Shown piece by piece: positions 34,707 to 42,669 of a stretch of 64,000 bases of DNA. The stretch's first letter is position 1, and the number at the start of each line of letters is the position of its first letter. The stretch comes from Pseudarthrobacter sp. ATCC 49987. GTDB taxonomy: Bacteria > Actinomycetota > Actinomycetes > Actinomycetales > Micrococcaceae. The notes beneath the pieces were generated by a model. It saw nothing but the letters and a program-made list of their open reading frames with translations. It was not told the origin of the DNA and ran no database searches. The stretch spans positions 2,294,001 to 2,358,000 of the forward strand of contig NZ_JAABNS010000001.1 of assembly GCF_009928425.1 (NCBI RefSeq), written 5' to 3'. Position numbers and translations under genes: made by a program.

Positions 34707-34742
34707 GTTGTTCGGATGGTTGTCCGGATGGTTGTCCGGATA
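34707..34742. repeat. three 12-base tandem repeats
   Basis: GTTGTTCGGATG, GTTGTCCGGATG, GTTGTCCGGATA at 34707-34718, 34719-34730 and 34731-34742, between the nitrilase gene and the DUF222-like ORF. Confidence 0.8.
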
Positions 34743-34755
34743 CGGGAAGGGAAGG

Positions 34756-35136
34756 TCAGCCGGCACCACCTCCCGGCGGCGTGGTGCAGTAGCGGCCCAC
34801 GGCGGTTTCACGCAGGGACTCGGCCCACGACGCGAGCCGCTGGGCGGCCCGCACGTAGTGGAAGAGTTCGGTGGGAGTCAGCGATTCTAGGTCCGTCTCG
34901 GCGAGCCGGCGGGCCAGTTCCGCCCCCGGAGCCTGCGCGGAGAGGACCGTACCTTCCCGCTGCCACTGGATGTCCTCGGCCGCTTCGCCGGCCACCAATT
35001 GCCGGAAGAGGAAATCCACGACGCCGGGACTCATCGCCTTGAGGACGCCGGACACCGGGTCCGGGCCGCACTGTTCCGGCCGGGTGGAGCGGTGCGTCCC
35101 GGATGCGGGGACGACGGGCTCTGGTGTGTTGTTCAT
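34756..35136 (-). CDS. short DUF222/13E12-like protein under LexA control
   Basis: A 126-residue cytoplasmic protein. Residues 86-116 (LTPTELFHYVRAAQRLASWAE, then SLRETAVGRY) resemble the helical start of DUF222/13E12-repeat proteins, which normally go on to an HNH nuclease domain; here the frame stops soon after, so no nuclease part is present. Family call is tentative. ATG at 35136 lies 6 bases after a -10 hexamer, with a perfect LexA box in the promoter spacer, so it is almost surely a DNA-damage gene. Mycobacterial 13E12 genes are also known to carry LexA boxes, which supports the family guess. It may be a trimmed paralogue or a separate small SOS effector. Confidence 0.7.
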   Translation of the reverse strand: MNNTPEPVVPASGTHRSTRPEQCGPDPVSGVLKAMSPGVVDFLFRQLVAGEAAEDIQWQREGTVLSAQAPGAELARRLAETDLESLTPTELFHYVRAAQRLASWAESLRETAVGRYCTTPPGGGAG

Positions 35137-35142
35137 GGCCCT

Positions 35143-35171
35143 ATGTTATTCGAACATATATTCGAACACAA
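35143..35171 (-). promoter_or_regulatory. LexA-controlled promoter of the DUF222-like ORF
   Basis: Minus strand: -35 TTGTGT (35166-35171), exactly 17-base spacer, -10 TAACAT (35143-35148). The LexA box TCGAACATATATTCGA (35150-35165) fills the spacer; only one base differs from the ideal palindrome TCGAAC-N4-GTTCGA. Start codon 6 bases after the -10. Confidence 0.85.
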
Positions 35172-35193
35172 GGCCGCGGCGGTCACGCAGTTT

Positions 35194-35222
35194 TCGACAG
35201 GCCCAGCACAGGCGGATATGAG
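35194..35222 (+). promoter_or_regulatory. promoter of the acyltransferase-like gene
   Basis: -35 TCGACA (35194-35199), 17-base spacer, -10 TATGAG (35217-35222), ATG 11 bases later. Confidence 0.45.
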
Positions 35223-35233
35223 ACGATCGGGGC

Positions 35234-36517
35234 ATGACCCCGCGCGGATTCGCTTCCTCATCCAGGACCGCCCGGGGTGGGAGCAGGGGCAGGAAAAGGC
35301 TCAGGAACAAGTCCAGGAACTCTGCGAGCACCACCGGAATCCGGCTGTCAGGCATTGACGCCGCCCGCGGATTGGCCCTCCTGGGCATGATGGCCACCCA
35401 TGTGTTCCCCACCTTCGAGTCGAACGCCCAGCTCACACCCACCTGGGTGGGTCTCGTGTTTTCCGGACGGGCCTCGGCCCTCTTCGCCGTGCTCGCAGGG
35501 ATCGGACTGGCCCTGTCAACCGGCAAGCAGCAGCCGTTCCAGGGTCCGCAGCTGGGGGCGGCCCGCCGGGGCGTCGCCCTCCGGGCGCTGGTGGTCGGCG
35601 CCGTCGGGCTCTCCATCGGCGGGCTCGAGGTGAACATCGCCATCATCCTGGTCCACTACGCAGTGCTGTTCCTGTGCGTACTGCCTTTCCTCGGCCTGGA
35701 CATCAAGCATCTGCTGGTTCTGGCTGCCGGCTGGGTGCTCATCACCCCGGCCCTCGCCTTCCTCCTGCGGCCGTGGCTCCTCACCGCATCGCCTCCCCTG
35801 CAGCTGGGCCACAATCCGAAGTGGGAGGATCTGTCCACCCCCGCCGTGCTGCTCGGGGACCTTTTCCTGACCGGCTATTACCCCGTACTCCAGTGGATCG
35901 CCTACCTGCTGATTGGCCTCGCGATCGGCCGGCTGGCCCTCACGACGGCGGCGGTCCCGGTACTGCTGCTGGCGGTGGGAACCGTGGTGGCGGTCCTGGC
36001 CAAGTGGCTCAGCGTGGTGTTGATGGAGGACTGGGGCGGCCGGGCGGCGCTGCAGGCGTCCCTGCTGAATCCCTCCTATCCGCTGGAAAGCCTCCTGCAG
36101 GTCAACCTGGCCGGCGTGGACCAAACCGGCTCCGCCTGGTGGCTCGCCTCCAGCGCTCCGCACTCGGGGACCACGCTGGATCTGCTGCACACCTCGGGGG
36201 TGGCGGCGGCCGTCGCCGGGGCCTGCCTGCTGCTGGGCCGGCTGGTGGAGCGCACCGGAGTGGACGTGCTGCTTCCGGTCCGGGGTGCCGGTGCCATGAC
36301 CCTGAGCCTGTACACGGCCCACCTGTGCGTGATGGCCTCGCTGTACGGCCGGCCGCTGCCGTCGGGGTGGACGGTTGACGGCGTGTACTGGGCCCAGGCC
36401 GTGGCGATCCTCGCCCTGGGCGGAATTTTCGGGGCCCTGGCGTGGCGGGGGCCGCTGGAGTGGGTGGCGCATGCCGCCAACCAGCTCGGCCGCTACCAGC
36501 CGGCCCGGGTCCGCTGA
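35234..36517 (+). CDS. acyltransferase-like membrane protein (heparan-alpha-glucosaminide N-acetyltransferase/DUF1624-type domain)
   Basis: A 427-residue protein with about ten hydrophobic segments. After a basic, Ser-rich stretch of 40 residues comes RLSGIDAARGLALLGMMATHVFPTF, the start of the heparan-alpha-glucosaminide N-acetyltransferase-like (DUF1624) and related DUF418 families; the end (MTLSLYTAHLCVMA) also fits. Members are thought to pass acyl groups across the membrane, but substrate and reaction here are unknown. ATG at 35234 is supported by a promoter 11 bases upstream. Divergent from the LexA-controlled ORF; the LexA box is about 30 bases from its -35. Confidence 0.8.
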   Translation: MTPRGFASSSRTARGGSRGRKRLRNKSRNSASTTGIRLSGIDAARGLALLGMMATHVFPTFESNAQLTPTWVGLVFSGRASALFAVLAGIGLALSTGKQQPFQGPQLGAARRGVALRALVVGAVGLSIGGLEVNIAIILVHYAVLFLCVLPFLGLDIKHLLVLAAGWVLITPALAFLLRPWLLTASPPLQLGHNPKWEDLSTPAVLLGDLFLTGYYPVLQWIAYLLIGLAIGRLALTTAAVPVLLLAVGTVVAVLAKWLSVVLMEDWGGRAALQASLLNPSYPLESLLQVNLAGVDQTGSAWWLASSAPHSGTTLDLLHTSGVAAAVAGACLLLGRLVERTGVDVLLPVRGAGAMTLSLYTAHLCVMASLYGRPLPSGWTVDGVYWAQAVAILALGGIFGALAWRGPLEWVAHAANQLGRYQPARVR

Positions 36518-36610
36518 CTGGCCCAGTACCGTGGCTCAGCACCGCGGTTCTGCCCGCTGTGGTTCTGCCCGGGCGGGCCCACGGCCGGGCGGGCCCACGG
36601 GCGGGGTGGC

Positions 36611-37093
36611 TCAGGCCTCGCGGGATCCGGTCCGGTACAGCCGGACGGCGTCGCGCATCGAGGCGCGGGCCCGCTTGCGGTCGCCCGCGGCGTCATAGGC
36701 GCAGCTGAGCCGGAACCAGGAGCGCCAGTCCTCCGGCGCGGCTTCCGTCTCGGCACGGTACTTCTCGAATTCCAGGTCGGCGGCCTCGCGGATGATCCGT
36801 CCCGCGGGGGTGCGCGGCAGGTTGTCCTCGGGCAGCCCGCCCTCGGCCTCGAGGATTTTCGCCAGCCGTTCGGTCCGGGCGCCAAAGAGCAGCTCGCGGA
36901 CCAGGGCCCAGGCTCCAATAACCGGCAGGAGCAGATAGGCCACGCCAATCGCCTTGGCCACCGGGTTGGCGTCCGTCATCAGGAGCACCGAGCGCTGGAA
37001 GGACACCACGAGGTAGAAGACAAGCAGGAGGGTGACGGCGCCGACCCAGATCTTGGTGCGGTTGGCCTTGAAGGCAGTCAGGACGTTGGCCAT
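36611..37093 (-). CDS. membrane protein with a TPR-like tail
   Basis: A 160-residue protein with two membrane segments (about 15-33, WVGAVTLLLVFYLVVSF, and about 46-66, AKAIGVAYLLLPVIGAWALV) and a soluble helical C-terminus whose FRLSCAYDAAGDRKRARASMRDAVRLY looks like one tetratricopeptide repeat. Function unknown. ATG at 37093, six bases after dapB, so it is in the same transcript. Conservation beside dapB in related genera is likely, but I cannot check it. Confidence 0.75.
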   Translation of the reverse strand: MANVLTAFKANRTKIWVGAVTLLLVFYLVVSFQRSVLLMTDANPVAKAIGVAYLLLPVIGAWALVRELLFGARTERLAKILEAEGGLPEDNLPRTPAGRIIREAADLEFEKYRAETEAAPEDWRSWFRLSCAYDAAGDRKRARASMRDAVRLYRTGSREA

Positions 37094-37098
37094 GGCGC

Positions 37099-37857
37099 TC
37101 AGAGTCCCAGGTCCAGGTAGCCGTCCAGGCCCACGGTGAGGCCCGGGTTCGCGGCAACGTTGCGCACACCCAGCAGCACGCCGGGCATAAACGAGGCGCG
37201 TTCGAAGGAGTCGTGCCGGAAGGTCAGCTGCTCCCCCGGCCCGCCCAGCAGGACTTCCTGGTGCGCCACGAGGCCGCGGAGCCGGACACTGTGGACGCGG
37301 ACACCGTCGACGTCGCAGCCGCGCGCACCGGGGCGCTCGCTCGTGGTGGCATCGGGGCTGGCGGCCAGGTTGGCGGCTGCACGCTCGGCGGAGATCAGCT
37401 GCGCGGTGCGCACGGCGGTTCCGGACGGGGCGTCCACCTTGTCCGGGTGGTGCAGTTCGATGATTTCGACCGATTCAAAGTACCGCGAGGCCTTGGCGGC
37501 AAACGCGGAGGCGAGGACCGAGCCGAGGGCGAAGTTCGGGGCGATCAGGACGCCCACACCGGGCTGGCCGGCGAGGAGTTCCTCGAGCCGGCCCAGCCGC
37601 TCCGCGTCCCAGCCGGTGGTCCCCACGACGGCGTGCATGCCGTGTTCGACGGCGAAGGCGATGTTGGCTTCGGTGCTCCCGGGGACCGTCAGATCCACCA
37701 CGATCCGGGCTCCGGCGTCGACGAGGATGTCCAGGGAATCATTCCGGCCCAGCGCGGCGACAAGTTTGAGGTCCGCGGCGGCCTCGACGGCCCGCACGGC
37801 TTCGGCGCCCATGCGCCCGTTCGCGCCCAGCACGGCGACTGCGAGTTGTTCGGTCAT
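37099..37857 (-). CDS. dapB: 4-hydroxy-tetrahydrodipicolinate reductase
   Basis: NAD(P)H-dependent second step after DapA. N-terminal Rossmann motif VAVLGANGRMGAEAVRAV, VVGTTGWDAERL, the IAPNFALGSVL segment and the C-terminal substrate site EIIELHHPDKVDAPSGTAVRTA (His and Lys) are in order. 252 residues. ATG at 37857. Upstream of the membrane protein gene on the same strand. Confidence 0.96.
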   Translation of the reverse strand: MTEQLAVAVLGANGRMGAEAVRAVEAAADLKLVAALGRNDSLDILVDAGARIVVDLTVPGSTEANIAFAVEHGMHAVVGTTGWDAERLGRLEELLAGQPGVGVLIAPNFALGSVLASAFAAKASRYFESVEIIELHHPDKVDAPSGTAVRTAQLISAERAAANLAASPDATTSERPGARGCDVDGVRVHSVRLRGLVAHQEVLLGGPGEQLTFRHDSFERASFMPGVLLGVRNVAANPGLTVGLDGYLDLGL

Positions 37858-38009
37858 GCCTTCAACCCTACCGCCGGGGCGGCTGCCCGCCGGAACCGCG
37901 GCCCTGCGTTACAGGCTTTCCGCACGTCGCCGGGCTGCGTGCTCCGGGCCCAGTACTTCCGCCCGAGGGCTTCGGGCTGCGTACTTCGGACTGCGTACGT
38001 TGGGCCGGA

Positions 38010-38555
38010 CTATGCCCCCGCGCCCACCCACTCGACGGTGCCGTCGGTGAAGAACTGTTCCTTCCAGATCGGAACCTGGGCCTTGATCCGGTCGACGAGT
38101 TCCGAGCAGACCTCGAAGGCCTGGCCCCGGTGCGCGGCGGAGACGGCACAGACCAGGGCGGGATCGCCGATCTCCAGCATCCCGATCCGGTGTGCCACCC
38201 AGATCCGTACCGGCTGGGCTGTGGTGCTGTCGGTCTCAGCGCCGGTTGCAGTTTCTGTTCCGGCTGCCGTCCCGGCTGCGGCTGTCCCGGCGGCGGCTGG
38301 CCCGGCGGCCTGTTCGGCAACGAGTTGCGCGACGACGTCGGCCATCACCTGGTGCGCCGTCGGGTGCGCGCTGTAGCTGAGCCGCTGGACGGGTTTGCCG
38401 CCGTCGTGGTTCCGGACCACACCGCTGAAGCTGACCACGGCGCCCGCGGTGTCCGATTCGACGGCTGCGATGGCCTGGTCCACGGAGATGGGCTCGGCAC
38501 TCAGCACCGCGTTCACCACTACAAAGGCTGGTTCAAAGGCTGGTTTAGTGGCCAT
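38010..38555 (-). CDS. moaE: molybdopterin synthase catalytic subunit MoaE
   Basis: Large subunit of molybdopterin synthase; MoaD gives up its C-terminal sulfur to cPMP here. Visible are AGAVVSFSGVVRNHDGG, RLSYSAHPTAHQVMADVV, RIWVAHRIGMLEIGDPALVCAVSAAHRGQAFEVCSELVDRIKAQVPIWKEQ. The product is 181 residues, longer than usual, because a low-complexity Ala/Gly/Thr stretch of about 30 residues is inserted before the VRIWVAHRIG strand. ATG at 38555 overlaps the MogA/MoaB gene by 11 bases; the longer frame has no support. Confidence 0.94.
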   Translation of the reverse strand: MATKPAFEPAFVVVNAVLSAEPISVDQAIAAVESDTAGAVVSFSGVVRNHDGGKPVQRLSYSAHPTAHQVMADVVAQLVAEQAAGPAAAGTAAAGTAAGTETATGAETDSTTAQPVRIWVAHRIGMLEIGDPALVCAVSAAHRGQAFEVCSELVDRIKAQVPIWKEQFFTDGTVEWVGAGA

Positions 38556-39057
38556 GGCTGCCTTCCAGCTGGTCGCACAGGTGTCCAAGGATGGGGTCCA
38601 GCACGCTGAGTCCGTCCATGACGCCCTTCGGGGATCCGGGGAGGTTGACGATGAAGGTCTGGCCGGCGGAGCCGGCGTGGCCCCGGCTGAGCATCGCCAT
38701 GGGGGTCTTGGCGGTCCCGGCGCCCCGGATGCCTTCCATGATGCCCGGGATCTCCCGGTCCAGCAGGGGAAGCGTCTGTTCCGGGGTGGCGTCGGTGGGG
38801 CTGAGGCCGGTGCCGCCGCTGGTAATGATGACGGCGGGCGCCTGGGTCAGGAGTGCGCGCAGGGCGGCACCGACGGCGTCGCCGTCCGGGACCACCATGG
38901 CCGGGTAGGCCTCAAAACCGTGTTCGGTGAGCCAGTCGATGATGACGGGGCCGGTCAGGTCTTCATAGATTCCGGCTGCGGCGCGGGTGGAGGCAATCAC
39001 GACGCCGGCCTTCCGCCCGGTGGCTTCGCCGTGCCGGTGTGGTTCGGGCATGCTCAT
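38545..39057 (-). CDS. MogA/MoaB-family molybdenum cofactor protein
   Basis: Adenylates molybdopterin ahead of molybdenum insertion by MoeA. The family signature [19 protein letters not shown] is intact, with [34 protein letters not shown] in the second half. 170 residues, normal. ATG at 39057 overlaps the moaC stop by 4 bases (ATGA). MoaB and MogA cannot be told apart safely by eye. Confidence 0.93.
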   Translation of the reverse strand: MSMPEPHRHGEATGRKAGVVIASTRAAAGIYEDLTGPVIIDWLTEHGFEAYPAMVVPDGDAVGAALRALLTQAPAVIITSGGTGLSPTDATPEQTLPLLDREIPGIMEGIRGAGTAKTPMAMLSRGHAGSAGQTFIVNLPGSPKGVMDGLSVLDPILGHLCDQLEGSHGH

Positions 39058-39557
39058 CGTGTCCAGTCCCCGCTCTTGCCGCCGCTTTTGGCCAGCACCT
39101 TGATGTCCGTCAGTACCGCGTGTTTGTCCACGGCCTTGATCATGTCGTACACGCTGAGGGCGGCCACCGAGGCCGCGGTCAGCGCTTCCATTTCGACGCC
39201 GGTGACCCCGAGGGTCTTGACCGTGGCGAACACCGTGACCGAGTCAGTGTCGAGTTCGAAGTCGACGGTGACCTTGGCGATCGGCAGCGGGTGGCACAGC
39301 GGGATCAGGTCCGCGGTCCTCTTGGCGGCCATGATGCCGGCGACCCGGGCAACGGCGAGGGCATCGCCTTTGGGCAGGTCGCCCGCGCCGAGCAGGGCCA
39401 GGACCTCGGCCGTGCTGCGGACGGTGGCGGTGGCCGTGGCCTCGCGGGTGCTCGACGCCTTGTTGGACACGTCGACCATCTGGGCTGTGCCGTCCTGCCG
39501 GAGGTGGGTCAGGCCTGCGTGTTCAGGTGCGGGGTTTTCTTCGTTCACAACATCCAT
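39054..39557 (-). CDS. moaC: cyclic pyranopterin monophosphate synthase MoaC
   Basis: With MoaA it makes cPMP from GTP; MoaC does the last ring rearrangement. Signatures: [20 protein letters not shown] at the start, [17 protein letters not shown] with the catalytic His, and [29 protein letters not shown]. 167 residues. ATG at 39557 overlaps moeA by 13 bases, placing the chain moeA-moaC-mogA-moaE in one operon. Confidence 0.96.
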   Translation of the reverse strand: MDVVNEENPAPEHAGLTHLRQDGTAQMVDVSNKASSTREATATATVRSTAEVLALLGAGDLPKGDALAVARVAGIMAAKRTADLIPLCHPLPIAKVTVDFELDTDSVTVFATVKTLGVTGVEMEALTAASVAALSVYDMIKAVDKHAVLTDIKVLAKSGGKSGDWTR

Positions 39558-40768
39558 ACTTCCACCTCCGCGCCCTCGGCGAGCACGGCGATTCCTTCCG
39601 GCACCTGGATCAGGGCGTTGGAGTGCGCCAGGGCGCTGACGAGGTGGGAGCCGGCGCCGCCTTCCAGCCGGACGGTGCCGTCGGGGAGGACCGTGCCGCG
39701 CCGCACCTGGTGCTTGCCCGCCGGCGACGTCAGCGCCCCGGCCAGCCGCGCCCTGGCCACAGGCCGCGGCGCGGGTGAGCCGAACAGGTTTCCGAGCGCG
39801 GGCCGGAGGAACATTTCGAAGGAGACGACGCAACTCACCGGGTTCCCCGGGAAGCCGAGGACCGGGACGCCGTCGAAGGTGCCGATCCCCTGCGGTCCGC
39901 CGGGCTGCATCGCGACGGCGAGGAAGTCGACGTCGTGGCCCTCCATCGCCTGCCGGACCACCTCGTATGCCCCCTTGCTGACCCCGCCGGTGGTGACGAC
40001 CAGGTCCACGTCTGCCGCGTGCCGGCGCAGCAGGCGGGCGAGTTCCTCGGGGCGGTCGGTGGAAATTCCGGTCCCGGTGACGTCGAGGCCGGCCTGGCGC
40101 ATGGACGACTCCAGCAGGGTGGCGTTGGAGTCGTAGATCTTGCCGGTGCCCAGCGGGCTGCCTGGCTCCACGACTTCGTCCCCCGTGGTGACCAGCAGGA
40201 CCCGCAGCGCGCGGTAGACCGGGACCTCGGTGAATCCCAGGGCGGCCAGGAGTCCCAGCTGTCCGGGTCCGAGGCAGGTTCCGGCGGCGAGGGCGAGCCC
40301 GCCGGTGCGGATGTCGCTGCCCGCGTCGCGGACGAAGTTCCGGGCCGGAGCGGCGGGCAGCCGGACCGTGGCCGGCACCCCCGGTGCCGGGAAGACGTCG
40401 GGGATGGCCTGTTCGATCGGCACGACGGCGTCCGCCCCGGGCGGCATCATGGCCCCGGTCATGATCGGGGCGGCTGTCCCGGGGGCCAGTTCAGGGGGCG
40501 CGGCCCCGGCCGCGACGGGGGCGACGACGCGCAGTTCGGCGCCGCCGTCGGGCACGTCGGCGCTGCGGATGGCAAAGCCGTCCATCTGCGAATTCGCGAA
40601 CGGCGGCAGGTCCAGCGGAGCCACGATGTCCGCCGCGAGTCCGCGGCCCAGCGCCGAAAGGAGCGGGAGCCGTTCAACCCGGTCCGGGGTGCGGAGCGGG
40701 GACAGCAGCTGGCGGACCGCTTCGCGGTGCGCTTCCACGGTGACGTGCCGTGCCTGGGTGCGGTGCAT
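39545..40768 (-). CDS. moeA: molybdopterin molybdotransferase MoeA
   Basis: Inserts molybdate into adenylated molybdopterin. Domain signatures visible: [106 protein letters not shown]. 407 residues, normal. ATG at 40768. First gene of the minus-strand Moco operon in this window. Confidence 0.95.
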   Translation of the reverse strand: MHRTQARHVTVEAHREAVRQLLSPLRTPDRVERLPLLSALGRGLAADIVAPLDLPPFANSQMDGFAIRSADVPDGGAELRVVAPVAAGAAPPELAPGTAAPIMTGAMMPPGADAVVPIEQAIPDVFPAPGVPATVRLPAAPARNFVRDAGSDIRTGGLALAAGTCLGPGQLGLLAALGFTEVPVYRALRVLLVTTGDEVVEPGSPLGTGKIYDSNATLLESSMRQAGLDVTGTGISTDRPEELARLLRRHAADVDLVVTTGGVSKGAYEVVRQAMEGHDVDFLAVAMQPGGPQGIGTFDGVPVLGFPGNPVSCVVSFEMFLRPALGNLFGSPAPRPVARARLAGALTSPAGKHQVRRGTVLPDGTVRLEGGAGSHLVSALAHSNALIQVPEGIAVLAEGAEVEVWML

Positions 40769-40859
40769 GCGTTGGTGACCCCTCGTCTTGAGCCATAGGC
40801 TGAGTTCGCCGGTCCGGCTCCTGGCCCGGCTCCGTGGCCTGGCGTGTTGGCCCGGCCCG

Positions 40860-42569
40860 TTAGGACTTCACGTCAACTCTAACCGTGTGAAAGCCCGTGG
40901 CCCCGCTGGGCGCCACCGGCGCACGGTCCTCCACCTGCGCGGCGCCGTTGAGGTCCGTGGCCCGGACCTGGACCTCGTACTGGCCGGGGGTCAGCGGCAG
41001 GTCGAGTTTCCACTGGTACCAGGTGTCGTGGGAGATCCCGGGAGCGAGCTCCGCCTGCTCCCACGCGCCGCGGTTGACCCTGAGCTCCACGCGGCCGATT
41101 CCGGTGTGCTGGGCCCAGGCCACCCCGCCGAAGGCCACCGTGCCGGCGCGCACGGAGCGGCCGTCCCGGGGCACATCGATGCGGGACGAGGTCTTGATGG
41201 GCCCCCGCTCGCTCCAGCCGCGCGGCGTCCAGTATCCGACGTCATCCGCGAAGCGCGTCACCTTGAGCTCGGTGACCCACTTGGTGGCCGACACGTAGCC
41301 ATACAGGCCGGGGACGATCAGCCGGGCCGGGAAGCCGTGCTCCAGCGGCAGCGGTTCGCCGTTCATGCCAACAGCCAGGAGCGCGTCCCGGTCGTCCGTC
41401 AGCACGTCCAGCGGGGTGCCGGCGGTCCAGCCGTCAGTGCTGCGGGACAGGACCATGTCCGCCCCGTCCTTCGGGCGTGCGAGTGCCAGCAGTTCCCGGA
41501 CCGGCCAGCCGAGCCAACGGGCGTTGCCAATCAGGTCCCCGCCCACCTCATTGGAGACGCAGGCAATAGTGACGTGCCGTTCGATCAGGGGTTTGGCCAG
41601 CAGCGCGGCGAAGTCCAGGGAGATCTCGCGCTCCACGAGGCCGGTGACCTTGAGGGTCCACTGGCCCGGGTCCACCACCGGGACGCGCAGCGCGGTGTCG
41701 ATCCGGTAGAAGTCCTTATTGGGAGTCACCAGCGGGCCCACGCCGTCCAGCCGGACCTCCGCTCCGGCCGGGACCGGCGGGGCCGGGGACGCCGGCGCGG
41801 GGAGCGCCAGTTTGCTGCGCAGTTCACTCACGACGGCGGCGGCGCCCCGGATCGTCGAGGCCAGGACGCCGGCGACGGCCGCGACGGCGGCCGTTCCGCC
41901 GAGCGCCTGGAAGAAGCGACGGCGGGAAGGAGGCTGCCTGGGGGCGGTCGTTTCCGGGGCGGTCGTTTCCAGACCGGGATCCGCGGGCGGGCGTGCCTCG
42001 CCGGTTTGCCACTCCCCCAGCCGCCGGACCAGCCACCGCAGCAGGATCATGGACAGGACGGCGGCGAGCAGCGGGACCGGGATCGCGTTCACGGTCAGTT
42101 CGGTCCGGCCAAGGACGGCCACGAGCCCCACCACCCCGAAGACGGCGATGATGGCGACCCCGGCGAGCCTGCGCCGCAGCTCCACAATTCCGGACAGCGC
42201 GGCCAGTGCAGCGATGAGAAGCCCCATGCCGCCCAGCAGGGCAATCTTGTCCGCCGTGCCGAAGAGCGACACAGCCCAATCCTTAACGCCCGGCGGGACC
42301 GCGTCGATCACGGCGCCGCCGACAGCAGTTACCGGGGACAGTGAGGGGCTCACGAACCCAGCCGCGAGTTCCCCCAGGGCAAGCCCCGTTCCGACGGCCA
42401 CGACTCCGGCTGCGGCCGCCCAGGCGGTCACGTGCCGGGCCGGACTTGGCCGGCCGGGTTTCTGCGGCCCGGGGGTGGCCGTCCCGGAAGTGGGCGTGCC
42501 AGGCGTCTGCTGGCCGGGCCGCGGTGTGGCGCCTGGCGTGCCTGAGTGAGCGTGCGGGGTGGTGTTCAC
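40860..42569 (-). CDS. membrane-anchored molybdopterin oxidoreductase, sulfite oxidase type
   Basis: A 569-residue Moco enzyme. Its N-terminal half has about four membrane segments (near 48-71, 110-128, 137-153, 162-180). Then comes a twin-arginine motif (SRRRFFQALGG, RR at 216-218), a further hydrophobic stretch, and the sulfite oxidase Moco domain (from about residue 270) with Cys337 (TIACVSNEVGGDLIGNARWLGWPV) as the Mo ligand, followed by a Mo-co dimerisation-like immunoglobulin domain (GVAWAQHTGIGRVELRVNRGAWEQA ... YEVQVRATDLNGAAQ). Electron acceptor and substrate unknown; no cytochrome motif seen. GTG start at 42569, 6 bases after TATGCT, suggests a leaderless mRNA. Neighbours all make its cofactor. 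Confidence 0.88.
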   Translation of the reverse strand: MNTTPHAHSGTPGATPRPGQQTPGTPTSGTATPGPQKPGRPSPARHVTAWAAAAGVVAVGTGLALGELAAGFVSPSLSPVTAVGGAVIDAVPPGVKDWAVSLFGTADKIALLGGMGLLIAALAALSGIVELRRRLAGVAIIAVFGVVGLVAVLGRTELTVNAIPVPLLAAVLSMILLRWLVRRLGEWQTGEARPPADPGLETTAPETTAPRQPPSRRRFFQALGGTAAVAAVAGVLASTIRGAAAVVSELRSKLALPAPASPAPPVPAGAEVRLDGVGPLVTPNKDFYRIDTALRVPVVDPGQWTLKVTGLVEREISLDFAALLAKPLIERHVTIACVSNEVGGDLIGNARWLGWPVRELLALARPKDGADMVLSRSTDGWTAGTPLDVLTDDRDALLAVGMNGEPLPLEHGFPARLIVPGLYGYVSATKWVTELKVTRFADDVGYWTPRGWSERGPIKTSSRIDVPRDGRSVRAGTVAFGGVAWAQHTGIGRVELRVNRGAWEQAELAPGISHDTWYQWKLDLPLTPGQYEVQVRATDLNGAAQVEDRAPVAPSGATGFHTVRVDVKS

Positions 42570-42669
42570 TCCACCAGCATAGGTACGCGCCGGTACGACG
42601 GAACCGCCGACGGCGGAATCCTGGCACAACAGGAGTGATGCCGGCGCCGAGGTGGCGTAGCCTGACGTT

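Noticed and set aside
37858..38009. Repeated GCGTACTTCGG-like words between dapB and moaE
   Set aside because: Short imperfect copies in a small spacer; no arrangement that suggests a function.
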